Assembly (NCBI RefSeq): GCF_029852145.1
Contig: NC_079977.1
Span: 13,636,640-13,700,639, forward strand
Source: Microplitis mediator
Taxonomy: Eukaryota; Arthropoda; Insecta; Hymenoptera; Braconidae
Reading direction: 5' to 3'
DNA length: 64,000 bases
Shown here: positions 33,943 to 45,085 of the stretch, piece by piece
Position numbering within the stretch: the stretch's first letter is position 1
How the letters are laid out: each line of letters begins with the position of its first letter
The notes under the pieces: model-generated
Told to the model about the DNA's origin: nothing
Databases searched by the model: none
The model's input: only the letters and a program-made list of their open reading frames with translations
Position numbers and translations under genes: made by a program

Positions 33943-34110
33943 ATACTCGTGCTTCGTCCTCAAGATTAGTAACCTGAAATAATTTTACATGTAGTACCAC
34001 GCAAGAGGTACCACAACACACTTAATTTGAGAGCATATAGTTTGAAAAAACTGACTGCTGCGCCCCTGCTTTCTGTTCCTCGGCGCCATATTCCTCATTC
34101 ACGTTTTAGT
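33943..34110 (+). repeat. DIRS left inverted terminal repeat
   Basis: Begins ATACTCGTGCTTCGTCCTCA and runs through GTAGTACCACGCAAGAGGTA and TCCTCGGCGCCATATTCCTC. Its inverse complement lies at 38603-38750, and its first 35 bases recur inverted at about 38412-38446. Confidence 0.88.
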
Positions 34111-34142
34111 GTTTTACCACAATACACGCATTCATCGCTATC

Positions 34143-35456
34143 ATGGGAAAAAGCAAGAAAAGGAAGCATTCCAAGGATTCTCGATATTACATCCTTAAAT
34201 AAATTAGGAAATTAGAGGAAAAAAAAAAGAGCAAATACGGAGATACATCATCATCGTCAGAATTCTGGGGCCGACCCACAATACCATATAATTAAGGTAT
34301 ATCTATGTGTACGTCTATTCACATGCCTTATATACCAACGACTATTTAGTCAAAGATAACTGAGAATTATCTCTAACAAAAATTAAAACATGAACAAAAA
34401 TATATATATATATATATATACATATAATTATCGGTATTTAATTACGCAAAAAAAAAAAAAAAAAAAAAAAGTTTACATCGTTCGGCATTTACAGGGGGCC
34501 ATATACCAGAGACGCCAAACGTCAGGTCTCCATCACTTCCGCCGATCACCAGGGAACCAATTTTACCGACTGACAAACCTTCGAACGAAAAGGACAGAGA
34601 GGGCACAACGACCGATGATCCGCCAAATTCAAATGACCAGTCAAACGTCTTTTCCGAAACACCTCCAGATATTATGAAGGAATCAGAGGTTGAAATCCCT
34701 GCTGTTGAGCAGGATATTTTGGAGATTCTTGAAGAAGATCCCTCGAAAATAGAAAAACATGGATCAGATTTCCACACGGAAATAGCCACACGATTTCAGT
34801 ACTGGTCTACGTTGGGCATCAACAAGGAGAACCGAAAAGAAATAAATGAGAAATATTTAATTCCAAGAAACTGCCCTTGCATTAACGCTCCTTTAATTAA
34901 CCCAGAAATTAAAGCAGCACTGTCAGATACCGTAGTGAAAAGAGACAAAGGCATCGAAGCCAAACAGAAACAACTCGCTTCAGCGATCTCTTGTGTCGGA
35001 GGAGCTATCTCTCACTTGATTAACTCAAAAGAGAAGGATAATGTATTACTAGGGCAACTTACGGACGCTGGACGTCTCTTGTGTGATCTTCAATACACAG
35101 AGTCAATTACACGCCGTAATTTCGTTTTTTATTCAGTTAAAAAAGAGTTTAAAGACCAACTATTGACTATAAAAATAGACAAACACCTATTTGGTGAAAA
35201 CTTAGCGGATACGTTAAAAACAGCAAAAGCAGTTTCAAAATCCGCAGCTGAGATGAAAGACGATACCAGTCCTAGTATAAAAACCCAGAAAAAGACAGAA
35301 AACCCTCTCGCTTCCAGGGATTTAAACTCCAAAGCTCCGGTTCCGCTTCGCAGGCAATCGGGTCCAATGAGGAGCTCTGGGCCTGCTTCTCGACATCATC
35401 AACCAACAAACTCGTTCAAGAAATCATCGAGTCGTCAGAAGACATATCGACGTTAA
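34143..35456 (+). pseudogene. DIRS ORF1 (gag-like)
   Basis: The likely start is the ATG at 34143 (MGKSKKRKHSKDSRYYILK), a basic opening common in DIRS ORF1 proteins; TAA at 34200-34202 interrupts it and the frame then continues with IRKLEEKKKSKYGD. After about 200 bp of AT-rich, A20-containing sequence the main block resumes by 34490 and runs to 35456 (260 codons from the Met at 34674). Conserved features include WSTLGINKENRKEINEKY, INAPLINPEIKAAL and a KRDKGIEAKQKQL helix, typical of DIRS gag-like proteins, and a basic Ser/Arg-rich tail. The middle gap could be an intron (AAG|GTATAT near 34296, TTTACAG near 34491), but a stop lies just before that donor, so I treat it as decayed. Confidence 0.75.
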
Positions 35457-37327
35457 ATACGGTAAAATATGCTGGTCGTTCATCACTTTTTTATAAACAA
35501 TGGACATTCCTCACAAATGATCAAACTATTCTATCCTGGATAAAAAGATATGAATTAAAATTTTCTCGGCCTGTAAGGCAAAATCTTATTCCTCAGACAC
35601 CAGAGTTAACGGAGTCAGAGGAGTATTTTATGAAGGAAGCTATATGCAAGCTTCTAGCAATCGGAGCGATTTCCGAATGCACGCCCTGCAGCGATCAATT
35701 TGTGTCGAGTGTCTTTTTAACACCAAAACCGGGTGGAAAATTTAGATTTATTTTAAACCTAAAGGCTCTTAATAGATATATAGATACCGACCATTTCAAA
35801 ATTGAAGACTTACGTACTGTTTTAAAGCTAATTTCTAGAGGCGACTTTATGTGCACTATAGATCTTAAGGACGCTTATTTCTTAATAAAAGTACACCCAC
35901 AAAGTAGGAGGTTCTTAAGATTTATTTGGAAAAATAAACTATACGAATTTAACGCTCTTCCGTTTGGTTACAACCGGGCTCCACAGATTTTTACAAAACT
36001 AATTAAACCCGTAATAAGACTTTTATGGCTGGCAGGTTTTTTATCGTCAGTTTATTTAGACGACTTTTTCTTACTAGGCAGAAACAAAAAAGAATGTCTA
36101 GACAATGCCAATACTACCAAAAAATTACTCATTGCCCTGGGCTTCATTATTAATGATGAAAAAAGCAAATTAATACCCTCTATTTCTTGTAAATATTTAG
36201 GTTTCGTTATAAACTCTCAGGATTTTAAAATCACCTTGCCTTCAGACAAAAAAATAGCCATTAAGGCTGAATTACAAAAATTTATGAAAATAAATCGCTG
36301 TAAAATCAGAAAATTAGCACATCTTGTTGGTATTCTGGTTGCAGCTTGCCCCGCTGTAGAATATGGGTGGTTATATACGAAACAATTAGAGCGCTGTAAA
36401 TTCCTAAGTCTTAAGATAGGTAACAATTATGAAAAATACATAAACATACCTAGTTCAGTCGTACCAGACCTTAAATGGTGGTTAGAAGTCATCGACAATA
36501 CCTTCAGCAGTATTAAGGTTGATGAATATCAGATAGAGATTTTCACTGACGCTTCAACTACGGGTTGAGGAGCAGCTTGCGGACCTGATAAAACGGGAGG
36601 AAAGTGGTCAGAGGATGAACGAAAGCAACATATCAACTCTCTTGAATTACAGGCGGCATTCTTCGGCTTAAAGTGTTTCGCCAAAGACCTAAAAAATTGT
36701 CAAATTTTACTGCGTATTGATAATTCAACCGCTATATCATATATCAACCGTATGGGAGGTATCAAATATCCCCACCTCAATAAGATCGCTCGAGACATTT
36801 GGCAATGGTGCGAGGAACGCCAAATTTTTATTATAGCTTCGTACATAAAATCTTCAGACAATCAGGTAGCGGACGCGGAGTCGAGACGGATTCATCCGGA
36901 TATTGAGTGGAGCCTAACAACAATGGCTTTCAATAAAATCGTATCAAAATTTGGACATCCTAAAATAGACTTATTTGCCGACAGACTAAATAAAAAATGT
37001 ACCAAGTATGTAGCTTGGCAGCCAGATCCAGAGGCTTTTGAAATAAATGCGTTTACGATGAACTGGTCAAAGTTTTACTTTTACGCGTTTCCCCCTCTTT
37101 CAATAACATTAAAAGTCCTTAGAAAGATCATACTAGACAAAGCCAGAGGCATAGTTATAGTTCCAGTTTGGCCAAACCAACCATGGTTTCCGATCTTTAA
37201 GAGCCTTCTCGAATCAGATACAATAACTTTAATACCTAATGAAGACATTATTTCTAATTTCAGCAGCCGGAAAAAACACTCGACTCTTACCCTGGTTGCC
37301 GGAATATTATCCGGGAGGGATTATTGA
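35411..37327 (+). pseudogene. DIRS ORF2: reverse transcriptase, RNase H and methyltransferase-like domain
   Basis: The frame overlaps the end of ORF1 and lacks an obvious ATG upstream of 35630. The N-terminus has the DIRS pattern AGRSSLFYKQWTFLTND. Counting from the Met at 35630: TPKPGGKFRFILNLKALN (31-48), DLKDAYF (78-84), LPFGYNRAPQIFTK (110-123), YLDD (142-145). RNase H starts with EIFTDAS and is cut by TGA at 36566-36568, in the place of the Trp usual in DIRS RNase H; the frame stays in phase and continues through LRIDNSTAISYINR. The last part has KIDLFADRLN, WQPDPEA and PVWPNQPWFP, the Dam-like block found after RNase H in DIRS elements. It ends DY-TGA at 37327, overlapping ORF3 by four bases. 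Confidence 0.9.
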
Positions 37328-38262
37328 AACGCCAAGTACCAGAGACATTAACTGAAATAATGCTGGCATCACTGGCCGATAGTTCAATAAAACAGTATGA
37401 CATTTGCCTGAAAAAATGGTTTGTCTTTTGTCAAGAAAACTCAGTTGATATGTTCAAAGCATCAGTGTCATCAGTGATAGAATTTCTTACAAATATATTC
37501 AATGCGGGAAACCAGTACGGGTCCTTAAACAGCCACAGAGCAGCATTATCATCAATAAACCCAGATGTTTCAAAGGATGACAGAATTCAAAGATTCTTGA
37601 AGGGCGTATATAGGCTTCGACCCCCTTTGCCTAAGTATAATCTAACCTGGGATACATCTAACGTTCTGGATTTCCTCGCCACATGGTATCCAAATGAAAG
37701 TATCTCTTCAGAACAGCTTTCCAAGAAATGAATTACTCTACTAGCTCTCGTTACGGCACACAGAGTCCAAACACTCTCCAAAATTAATATTAAAAACATT
37801 GAAACTCAAGAGACACAAATCATTATAAAAATTCCGGACCCGATAAAAACTTCACGACGAAACTCTAAGCAACCAATCCTCGTGCTACCTTACTATCTAG
37901 AAAAACCAGAGATTTGCCCAGCAAAAACACTTAAGGATTACATGGAAAAGACCATGACCTTACGAAAGTGTGATAACTTAATGATAAGTTTCAAAAAGCC
38001 ATATAAAGTTGTTTCTACGCAGACACTAAGCCGCTGGATAAAATCCAGCCTGAAAGACAGCGGAATAGACGTTACAACATTCACTGCACACAGTACCCGG
38101 CATGCGGCTACTTCCAAAGCCTATAAACAGGGTGTAAACTTGGACTTAATCCGTAAAACTGCGGGTTGGAGCGGTACTTCAGATACGTTTGGTAAATTCT
38201 ATAACAGGACAATAGTTAACTCAGATATATCTTCATTAGCAAAATCAGTACTTGGCACATGA
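37324..38262 (+). pseudogene. DIRS ORF3: tyrosine recombinase
   Basis: This enzyme integrates the circular DIRS cDNA, replacing an integrase. The frame runs 312 codons from a TTG overlapping the ORF2 stop, broken once by TGA at 37729-37731; both halves are in phase. The N-terminal half is the SAM-like core-binding domain (SSIKQYDICLKKWFVFCQ, HRAALSS). The catalytic half has Arg in TAHRVQTL, the HxxR box in HSTRHAA, a GWSG turn and the nucleophile Tyr in KFYNRTI. All five expected catalytic positions are recognisable; only the nonsense codon, just before the first Arg, inactivates it. Confidence 0.9.
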
Positions 38263-38389
38263 TAAATATAAGAGATGTTAAACTTTATAAATTGAAAAGG
38301 AATAAAAGATAATTTATGTTATAAATCTAACGATTGGTGTCTTCCTATTGGATTAGGATATTTCCTGAACGCTCTAAAAATCTACATGT

Positions 38390-38800
38390 TGTAAAATTAT
38401 TTCAGGTTACAAATCTTGAGGACGAAGCACGAGTATAATTAACGATTAAACGAACTTACCAAGTAAAGTTCTATCATAATTATACGGTGTGCTTCGTCCG
38501 AAAAGATTAGTAACTCCCACCCACCCCCATCAAGCGATTCCCAAAAAACCTCTGTTCAGGAAATATGTAGAAATAAAAATTATAAAACTTTGAACGAAAT
38601 GAGGAATATGGCGCCGAGGAACGGAAAGCAGGGGCGCAGCAGTTTTTTCAAACTATATGCTCTCAAATTAAGTGTGTTGTGGTACCTCTTGCGTGGTACT
38701 ACATGTTGTAAAAATATTTCAGGTTACTAATCTTTTCGGACGAAGCACATCGTTTAATTATGATAGAACTTCACTTGGTAAGTTCGTTTAATCGTTAATT
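38390..38800 (+). repeat. DIRS internal complementary region and right terminal repeat
   Basis: 38412-38500 reads as the inverse complement of the left end (CTTGAGGACGAAGCACGAGT) joined to the inverse complement of the right end (AACGATTAAACGAACTTACC), as expected for the template used to form a circle. 38500-38602 is unique, and 38603-38800 is the right terminal repeat. Confidence 0.85.
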
Positions 38801-38920
38801 TTATTATAGTATTTTTTTTCTTCACCTTAGAGTTATAGCACCACTAAACCATAGCAGAGTTTTCTGTTTTTTGTTACTTCGTTTTTTGTATTTTATTTTA
38901 ATGACATAAATTTAGATGTC
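38801..38920 (+). repeat. Inner left arm of the large inverted repeat
   Basis: TTATTATAGTATTTTTTTTC onward matches the inverse of 44486-44600 (CTCTGCTATGGTTTAGTGGC on the right). It is the continuation of 31889-32344 after FB9 and DIRS are removed. Confidence 0.82.
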
Positions 38921-39363
38921 ACTTTTTAATTTTTTAATTTTTTTTAACTACCATATTTGTTTTAAAAAATTGTATTTTTGATTTTGTTTAATTTTTACGT
39001 GTCAATTTTTTTTTCTAATTTTTTTTTTAAGAATTTAATTGTTACAAAAATTTTAAAAATTATCAAATATCTGCTAAATGAATTTTTATTTTATTTTAAT
39101 CAATTTTATTGTGGAAAATGAGATTATGAGAAATGCACTTTTGAATTTTCCAAACCGTTTTTTTCTTTTTTTTTGTAATAAAAATTTTTTCTTTAATTTT
39201 CAAAATTAATTCACCCTGTTAAGAAAAAAAAATTGAGAACAATAAAAACGGTATCAAAAAGTATTGGTTGCATTAAAAAACCAAAACTTTTGAATCCTGC
39301 TTCCATTGTTCCGAAACTTTTTTTTAAACAGGGTTGAATCGCTGATTATATAAATATCATTTT
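38921..39363. other. AT-rich stretch, nothing recognised
   Basis: T- and A-rich low-complexity sequence with no coding frame, RNA gene or clear repeat. Confidence 0.4.
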
Positions 39364-39798
39364 TAACTTCACGCTTAGAAAAATTGAAAATTTATTAAAA
39401 TTCGGGAAGTTATTGGTTTTACCCCGTTTTGCGAAAATCGAGTTTTCATCAGATCTAGACGTTTTGAGGTCCTAGGAAGCTGTCTTGACTATTCCCGCGA
39501 TGGTGTCCGTGCGGCTATATGTATGTGTGTGTGTGTTACTAATCCGCTCTCAAACTTAAAAAACCACGTCGATTGCCACCAGTCCCGTCAAAATTGGTTG
39601 ATTCGTTCGGAAGTTATCGAAAACAAAAAATTTCGAAAAAAGTGTTTTTTTAAACTTCTCGCTGAGAAAATCGACGATTTTCAAAAAATTCGGGAAGTAA
39701 TTGGTTTCACCCCGATTTTCGAAAATCGGGTTTTTCTCATATGTCGACATTTGAAGGTGCTAGGATGCTATTCTGACATTTTCAGAGCGATGTATGTA

Positions 39799-39862
<64 letters not shown>

Positions 39863-41290
39863 TGTGTGTGTGTGTACGGGTGTGTGTGTGTTGTTGTAAA
39901 CCTCTCATATCTTTCTGATGAATGAACCGATTTAGATGGTTCTTGCGGCATTCAAAAGATATCTTCTGAACTTAGATTTTTAGAAAATTTCAGATCATTC
40001 AGTCAAATAGACTCTGAGATATTTAAGAAATACGAAAAAAAAAATTTTTTTTTAGTTTTTTTCAAATTTTTCAGAAACGGCTCGATCGATCAATTCCAAA
40101 ATCTAATCAGCTCTAGAACTCGATGAAAGCTTTTGATTGCCGCCATGAACGCCTTAATTATATAATCCGTTCGAAAGATATCGTCGACGAAAGAATGAAA
40201 AAAAATCGTTTTTTTTTTTTTTTTCGTGAATATTTCGGAAACTATCGAATTGATCAATTCCAAAATCTAATCTGCTCGAGAACTCGACAAAATCATTCGA
40301 TTGCTGCCAAGAACGTCCCAATCAGATAATCCGTTCGAGAGATATCGTCGACGGAATAATAAATGTTAAATCAATATCTGCTTTTTGCATTGAATAACAT
40401 AATAACTACTGAACAAAATTACTCGAAACTAATATTTTCTTCTTTATATAAGTCATTAGAAGTGACTGTCTAAAAATCATCATATTCGCTCGCATTACGA
40501 TATACTTACACGATATAGATACAACGTATCACGTAAATACTTATTTTTGAGCTAATAATTGAACATAATTGTGAAGAAATATAAAAAACGCTCATTTATG
40601 AATTATTTTAGATTCTAAATTTTTAAACTTTAACGTAACCCTTTTGAGCTTGAAAAGCTCATAAAAAAGGGAAACGAAAGTATTTTTTAGCTCGAAGAGC
40701 TCGAAAATGTATTTATACTAATGTTTTCAAGCTCTTAGAGATCGAAAACAGCGGGAAGTTTGGGGGCTGGCCTGCAGGCCAACCGATGCCCAGATTGTTT
40801 GCATAACTGCGACATTTCTTTTTGGATCGTTTTTGATTAAATAAAATAATTATTAGAGCCCAAAAAACCACGCCGATCGCCGCCAAGAATGTGAAAATCA
40901 GTTCATTGGTTCGTGAGTTATCGTTGTCGAAAAAATTCGGAAAAAGTGAATTTTTCAAATTTCTCTAAAATTCTCGGTTCGATCAGTTTGTGTTCAAAAG
41001 TATACTATAGAATTTGAAAAACTGCGTGGAACGCTGCCACCTGCGTGAAAATCGGTTCATTCATTCAGAAGTTATTGTGGTTTAAAAATTTAAATAATTC
41101 TGTTTTATTAAACTTTTATCAGATTTTTGAGCTCGAATAGCTTAAAAGCTTAGAACAGCTAACTTTTTGAGCTCGAAGAGCTCGAAAGCGTAATAAAAGT
41201 GCAATTTTAAGCGCTTAGATATGGAATTAGCGGAAAGTTGCAAGGATGGCCTTTAGATCAACCGTTTTCCAGATTTTTATTTATAGAAGC
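39364..41290. repeat. Complex degenerate repeat with hairpin heads, TG microsatellite and tandem units
   Basis: Two hairpin heads (39364 and 39652; AACTTC(C/T)CGC ... CGGGAAGT) are each followed by a second hairpin of type CCCCGATTTTCGAAAATCGG. The second head leads into a TG run (39806-39893) and then two roughly 165-bp units (40075-40365) with ATCAATTCCAAAATCTAATC and GATAATCCGTTCGA(A/G)AGATA. GAGCTC-rich tails with GGAAGTTT and CAACCG words follow (40620-40810, 41130-41290). The same order occurs at 62414-63390. It is not coding: the 131-codon frame at 39523-39918 is mostly the TG run. Confidence 0.65.
39806..39893 (+). repeat. (TG)n microsatellite
   Basis: TG run with a few TATG and TACGGG interruptions, embedded in the repeat above. 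Confidence 0.95.
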
Positions 41291-41955
41291 TTCAAAATTA
41301 AGTCATGTGATTCCAAATGTCTTTAAATATAATACACATGTATGCGTAGAAGCATGAGAAGCCAATATATGTTGGCTTTATAAAGTTGATTTGATTTCCA
41401 ATTAACCTCGCGTAGCTTCGGAAGATTTCGTATTAATCAAGACAGTTATGCTTATACAATGCGTCATGGATAAACATTGTTATGAAATCAATTTCCTCGA
41501 ATCAGGTGGTCCTAAATAGATGAAATTATCTATTGTGGTAGTAAATAATTATTAGTTTTGGTGTTTAATAAATGGTCGAGATCGAAACTACTCGTTGTAT
41601 TAGACTTATCTACTTTTCGACTGATCGATTATATGAGGATCATTTGTGTATATTGTAGTATCGATTGTGTCCAATCGAATGTAATCAGCTGACAGGCTGA
41701 CAGGCCTGATAATTGTTGTTAAAAGAAGAACACATATTCAAACTAAATGTTTATTATTTAAATGATTAAAATGATAAATTTCATTTTAAAATATTTGATT
41801 GAACATGATGATAAGCGATCAATAAATTTTCAGTTGCGTATTTTATATATGTATTTCATCTCCTAAGTTAGCCTGAAAAAAACTGTGTTTATTTTTTATT
41901 ATTTATAATAAACAATTACAAAAAAGAAATTTTATGTTAATCCTAAAAAAGACTA
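41291..41955. other. Unassigned stretch
   Basis: Ordinary AT-rich DNA with a CAGCTGACAGGCTGACAGGC repeat at 41686-41705. No coding frame, RNA gene or element end was recognised. Confidence 0.4.
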
Positions 41956-42290
41956 CCCGGAAAAAAATGATTAGATCTGACCATGCTTGTTCATGTATGA
42001 TCAGGCTTGAAATTAGACATGATCATGCCTGTTCATGTCTGAAGCGTTTAATACGCTCAGGCCTGAGCATGCCTGATTATACCTGTTCATATCTGAAACA
42101 TAATATTCCCGCAACATTCCAGCAATATTTTGAGCTCTTTCAGTTTATGACATCAGGCATGATCATGTCTGTTTATGCTTGCAGTCTAAATATGAACCAA
42201 CGTATCAGGCCTGATCAGAGCTGCAGGTTTTGAACTTTGCAGGTAGGATCAGACATGAACAGACCTGGTCATGCATGATCAGATCTGGTG
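41956..42290. repeat. CATGATCATGCCTG-family element fragment
   Basis: Starts CCCGGAAAAAAATGATTAG and contains words such as CATGATCATGCCTGTTCATG and GAAGCGTTTAATACGCTCAG, as at 29641 and 61326. The right terminus is degenerate or absent. Confidence 0.6.
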
Positions 42291-42560
42291 TATTTAAAAT
42301 ATTAGACCAGGGTTGCAAATTTTTTAATTAAAAAAATTATAATTATTATTGTTAAAAAAATTAATAATTGAAATGATTTGGATTATTAATTTTTTTGAAA
42401 ATGGAAAATGAAAGTCATTTAAATTTTGATTTAAAAAAAAATGGTTAATGTAAATTATATTAATTAATTATTTTGTCCAAAATTGTTAATTGAAACGATT
42501 TAAATGATTAATTTTTCCAAAAATGGTTAATTAAAAGTATTTTTATTCGTCTTCCAACAA
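42291..42560. repeat. Degenerate AAATGATTAATTTTT repeat
   Basis: Five or six imperfect copies of (A)AATGATTTGGATTATTAATT-like words in both orientations, with no end structure recognised. Confidence 0.45.
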
Positions 42561-42874
42561 GTCTATAGGCTTCAATAAATTTTTTTGGATAATCTGACCT
42601 TATGACTCTTGTAGGAAATGCTATGCCCTTTAATTTGGCGGCCTCAAAAAGTATCTACGACGATTTGGCACCGAGTTATCATTGATCAAAGCAAAAAAGT
42701 CCATTTTGGCTTTGATAATCAATAACTCCGGACATATTAGTCGTACAGAGAATGGAAGTAGGGTTTGGAAAACTGCAAAACATTCTTCATAAGGCAAAAT
42801 AAGTGGCTTTGGATGAAAAAATTTTTTTTGATGCGATAATGTTTATTAAAAAACAGGTAAAAATTCGCATATTT

Positions 42875-43800
42875 ACACGGAAAGAATTTTTTGATAAAAA
42901 TTGTTCTGTAATTTCGAGTAATCCTGGGCCGTTGCAAAAATTTGGTATTTTTTGTTTTAAATTTAATATTTTTTGTTTAAATATTAACGTTGCTAGACCA
43001 TGTTTTACTCTACTACTGAGTAATTTTTCAAAAGTCTTATATATAATCGATTATTGTGAATATCTCATCTTAATCTATTCATTTTTACTCCATGCGATTA
43101 ATTTTTACTCCCCAATATACCATTCTTTTAAACCCATTAACTTTTTGATGAAAAACTGCCTATAACTAAAATAAATTTTCTTATCTATGGAAGTAATTTT
43201 TACTCTAAACTGCAGAGTAATATTTCAGTAGTCTCCGTTAATCTTCGGTTAATATCGGCTTCAATTAAATGTCTTTTATTTTGCTCGCGACAACTTACAT
43301 GTTAGGCACACAAACGTAGGGTTGGAAAAAAAGACGATCTCTGTATCTCTCTATAACTTAATATTTATTTTAAAATTAAAAAAAAATTTGCATCTTTTCT
43401 TTTTCAACACAAGAGAAATTTTTTTTTATTCTTTTTCAAAATATTTATTTTAAGTCATATTCAAAGCAATTAGATGATTTTTAGATTTTTTATGGAAATT
43501 TCAGCCTATTAATTGTAATTTTTATTGTAATTCAATATACATTTTATAAATTGAATCATCAACTTTTTATCACAACCTACGAGTAAAAATTGAATTAGAA
43601 AGAATTTATTTAGACAGCCGCTAGGTGTAATTTTTACTCGTAATTGTGAGTAAAAATTAATCTGATTGATTTTTACTCACTGAAAGGGTAAAATTTCGTT
43701 ATTCGAAAGTAACAAGTCGTAATGGCCCAAGATTACTCGATTTAGAGTAATTTTTAGAATAAATAACATGGCAATATTCATACGAAAATTCTTTCCGTGT
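42875..43800. mobile_element. Motif-array element (TTTTTACTC family, 926 bp)
   Basis: Ends ACACGGAAAGAATTTT and AAAATTCTTTCCGTGT are exact inverse complements over 16 bp. Inside, TTTTTACTC and its inverse GAGTAAAAA occur about ten times near both ends, with AT-rich DNA between. No protein: the 120-codon frame at 42803-43165 crosses the left end. No target duplication could be read with confidence. Confidence 0.78.
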
Positions 43801-44184
43801 AGGGATATTCGGAAATCTTGGTATAACTTTGGATATAACAGATGAAGAAAGGATACCGTCGTTTTTTTTCAATCTCAAAGTGTCCTGAAAAAACTCTGAA
43901 AATTTCAAAGCGCTGGGATTTTTCTTTCTTAGTGTCCCGAAGCTTTAAATTTATCGATTTTGCCAATAATCACCATAATTGGTAGTTTCTCGGTTTTTGT
44001 TCATTTCTTCGATTTCAAAATGTTTTTTTCACCGATAATCTTAAATTCTTTTATCAAAGAGATTGATTATCGAAAGAAATTGAATGAAAAAAAGATTTTG
44101 TAAAAAAATTTTATTTTTTTTCAAATTTTTTTTTTTCAAAATTTTGTTTTTCGTTATATCTGCAATGATTCATGACTGTCAAAA

Positions 44185-44298
44185 AAAATTCCTCAATTTT
44201 TTTTTACCACCGGCATTAGCGTTAACTAAAGTGTACCACGTGGAGGTTGCTCAGTCGGATTTACGCTTGGCGGCGGTAAAAAAAAATTGAGGAATTTT
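44185..44298. mobile_element. Mini-MITE hairpin with perfect 24-bp arms
   Basis: AAAATTCCTCAATTTTTTTT opens a 24-base arm that is exactly inverse-repeated at 44275-44298. The 66-base loop is GC-richer, and its ACCACCG / CGGCGGT edges extend the stem. No tRNA fold was recognised in the loop. Confidence 0.7.
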
Positions 44299-44485
44299 GT
44301 TTGTTTTTAAATGAATTTTACAGAAGAATTATATGATAACTGAAAAAAATTTTTTCATACAAAATTTCCAACAAAAGCATCAAAAATATGTATTTTCGCA
44401 CGTTATAAATTGAATTTGCTAATAATGAATTTTTAGATTTTTTATTGCCAAAAATAGGTGGAGCCGTGATTGTAAACAATTACCT

Positions 44486-45062
44486 AAATTTTATGTCATT
44501 ACAATAAAATACAAAAAAACGAAGTAATAAAAAACAGAAAACTCTGCTATGGTTTAGTGGCGCTATAACTCTAAGGTGAAGAAAAAAAATAGTATAATAA
44601 AATGTATATATAGATACAAATACGCAGTCGTATCTTAGTTTTTTTATAAATAATAATTAAACGACAGTGAATTGAACGCTTATATTAATTGAGAAAATCC
44701 TTAGTGTGTGTAATTTAGATGATAAAAAAAAATTATTCCGGTGGGATTATTTTTTCGAGCAATTTCCCTGTCACATACACGGATTCATAAACACAGACAC
44801 ACGGAAGTTCAGAAAAAAATTATTTTTAATGTTATTATTTACCATGTTAAACAAAATAATTGGTATTGAAATATATTTTATGTGCTTGACATATTATTTG
44901 ACTTTATATGAATGCACTTATATCATCCTATAAGTGCGATATAATTAACAAAAAATCAATATCAGTTTCAAGAAAACTGCTTTTTTTGACATGTCGAGAG
45001 TAAAGCACTATCTCAACTCTTCGCTTATGGTAATTTACCTCGATCATGAAAAGAAGTTTGAG
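44486..45062 (-). repeat. Right arm of the large inverted repeat, uninterrupted
   Basis: Inverse complement of 38801-38920 plus 31889-32344. Near 44595-44612 it preserves the empty sites for both DIRS (single ATT) and FB9 (single TA). It ends GATCATGAAAAGAAGTTTGA. Confidence 0.85.
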
Positions 45063-45085
45063 TTCTCAAAATCGATTAGAAGACT

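Larger units (their letters stand above)
33940..38800 (+). mobile_element. DIRS-type tyrosine-recombinase retrotransposon, near complete
   Basis: Gene order is gag-like ORF1, RT-RNase H-methyltransferase-like ORF2, tyrosine recombinase ORF3. The left terminal repeat (33943-34110) is inversely repeated at 38603-38750. An internal complementary region (38390-38500) carries the inverse of both extreme ends joined together, the DIRS hallmark. Both borders carry ATT; the homologous empty site near 44600 has a single ATT, so the element entered there with no longer duplication. Three in-frame stops (one per ORF) make this copy defective, although other members could act in trans. Confidence 0.92.

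Noticed and set aside
34242..34492. Spliced intron in DIRS ORF1
   Set aside because: Plausible donor and acceptor exist, but an in-frame stop precedes the donor and the frame is already broken at 34200, so decay is simpler.
33940..38800. Crypton or other DNA transposon with tyrosine recombinase
   Set aside because: Reverse transcriptase-RNase H and the internal complementary region define DIRS instead.
44205..44280. tRNA gene in the loop of the 44185 hairpin
   Set aside because: It has CTCAGTCGG-like words but no box B and no cloverleaf.
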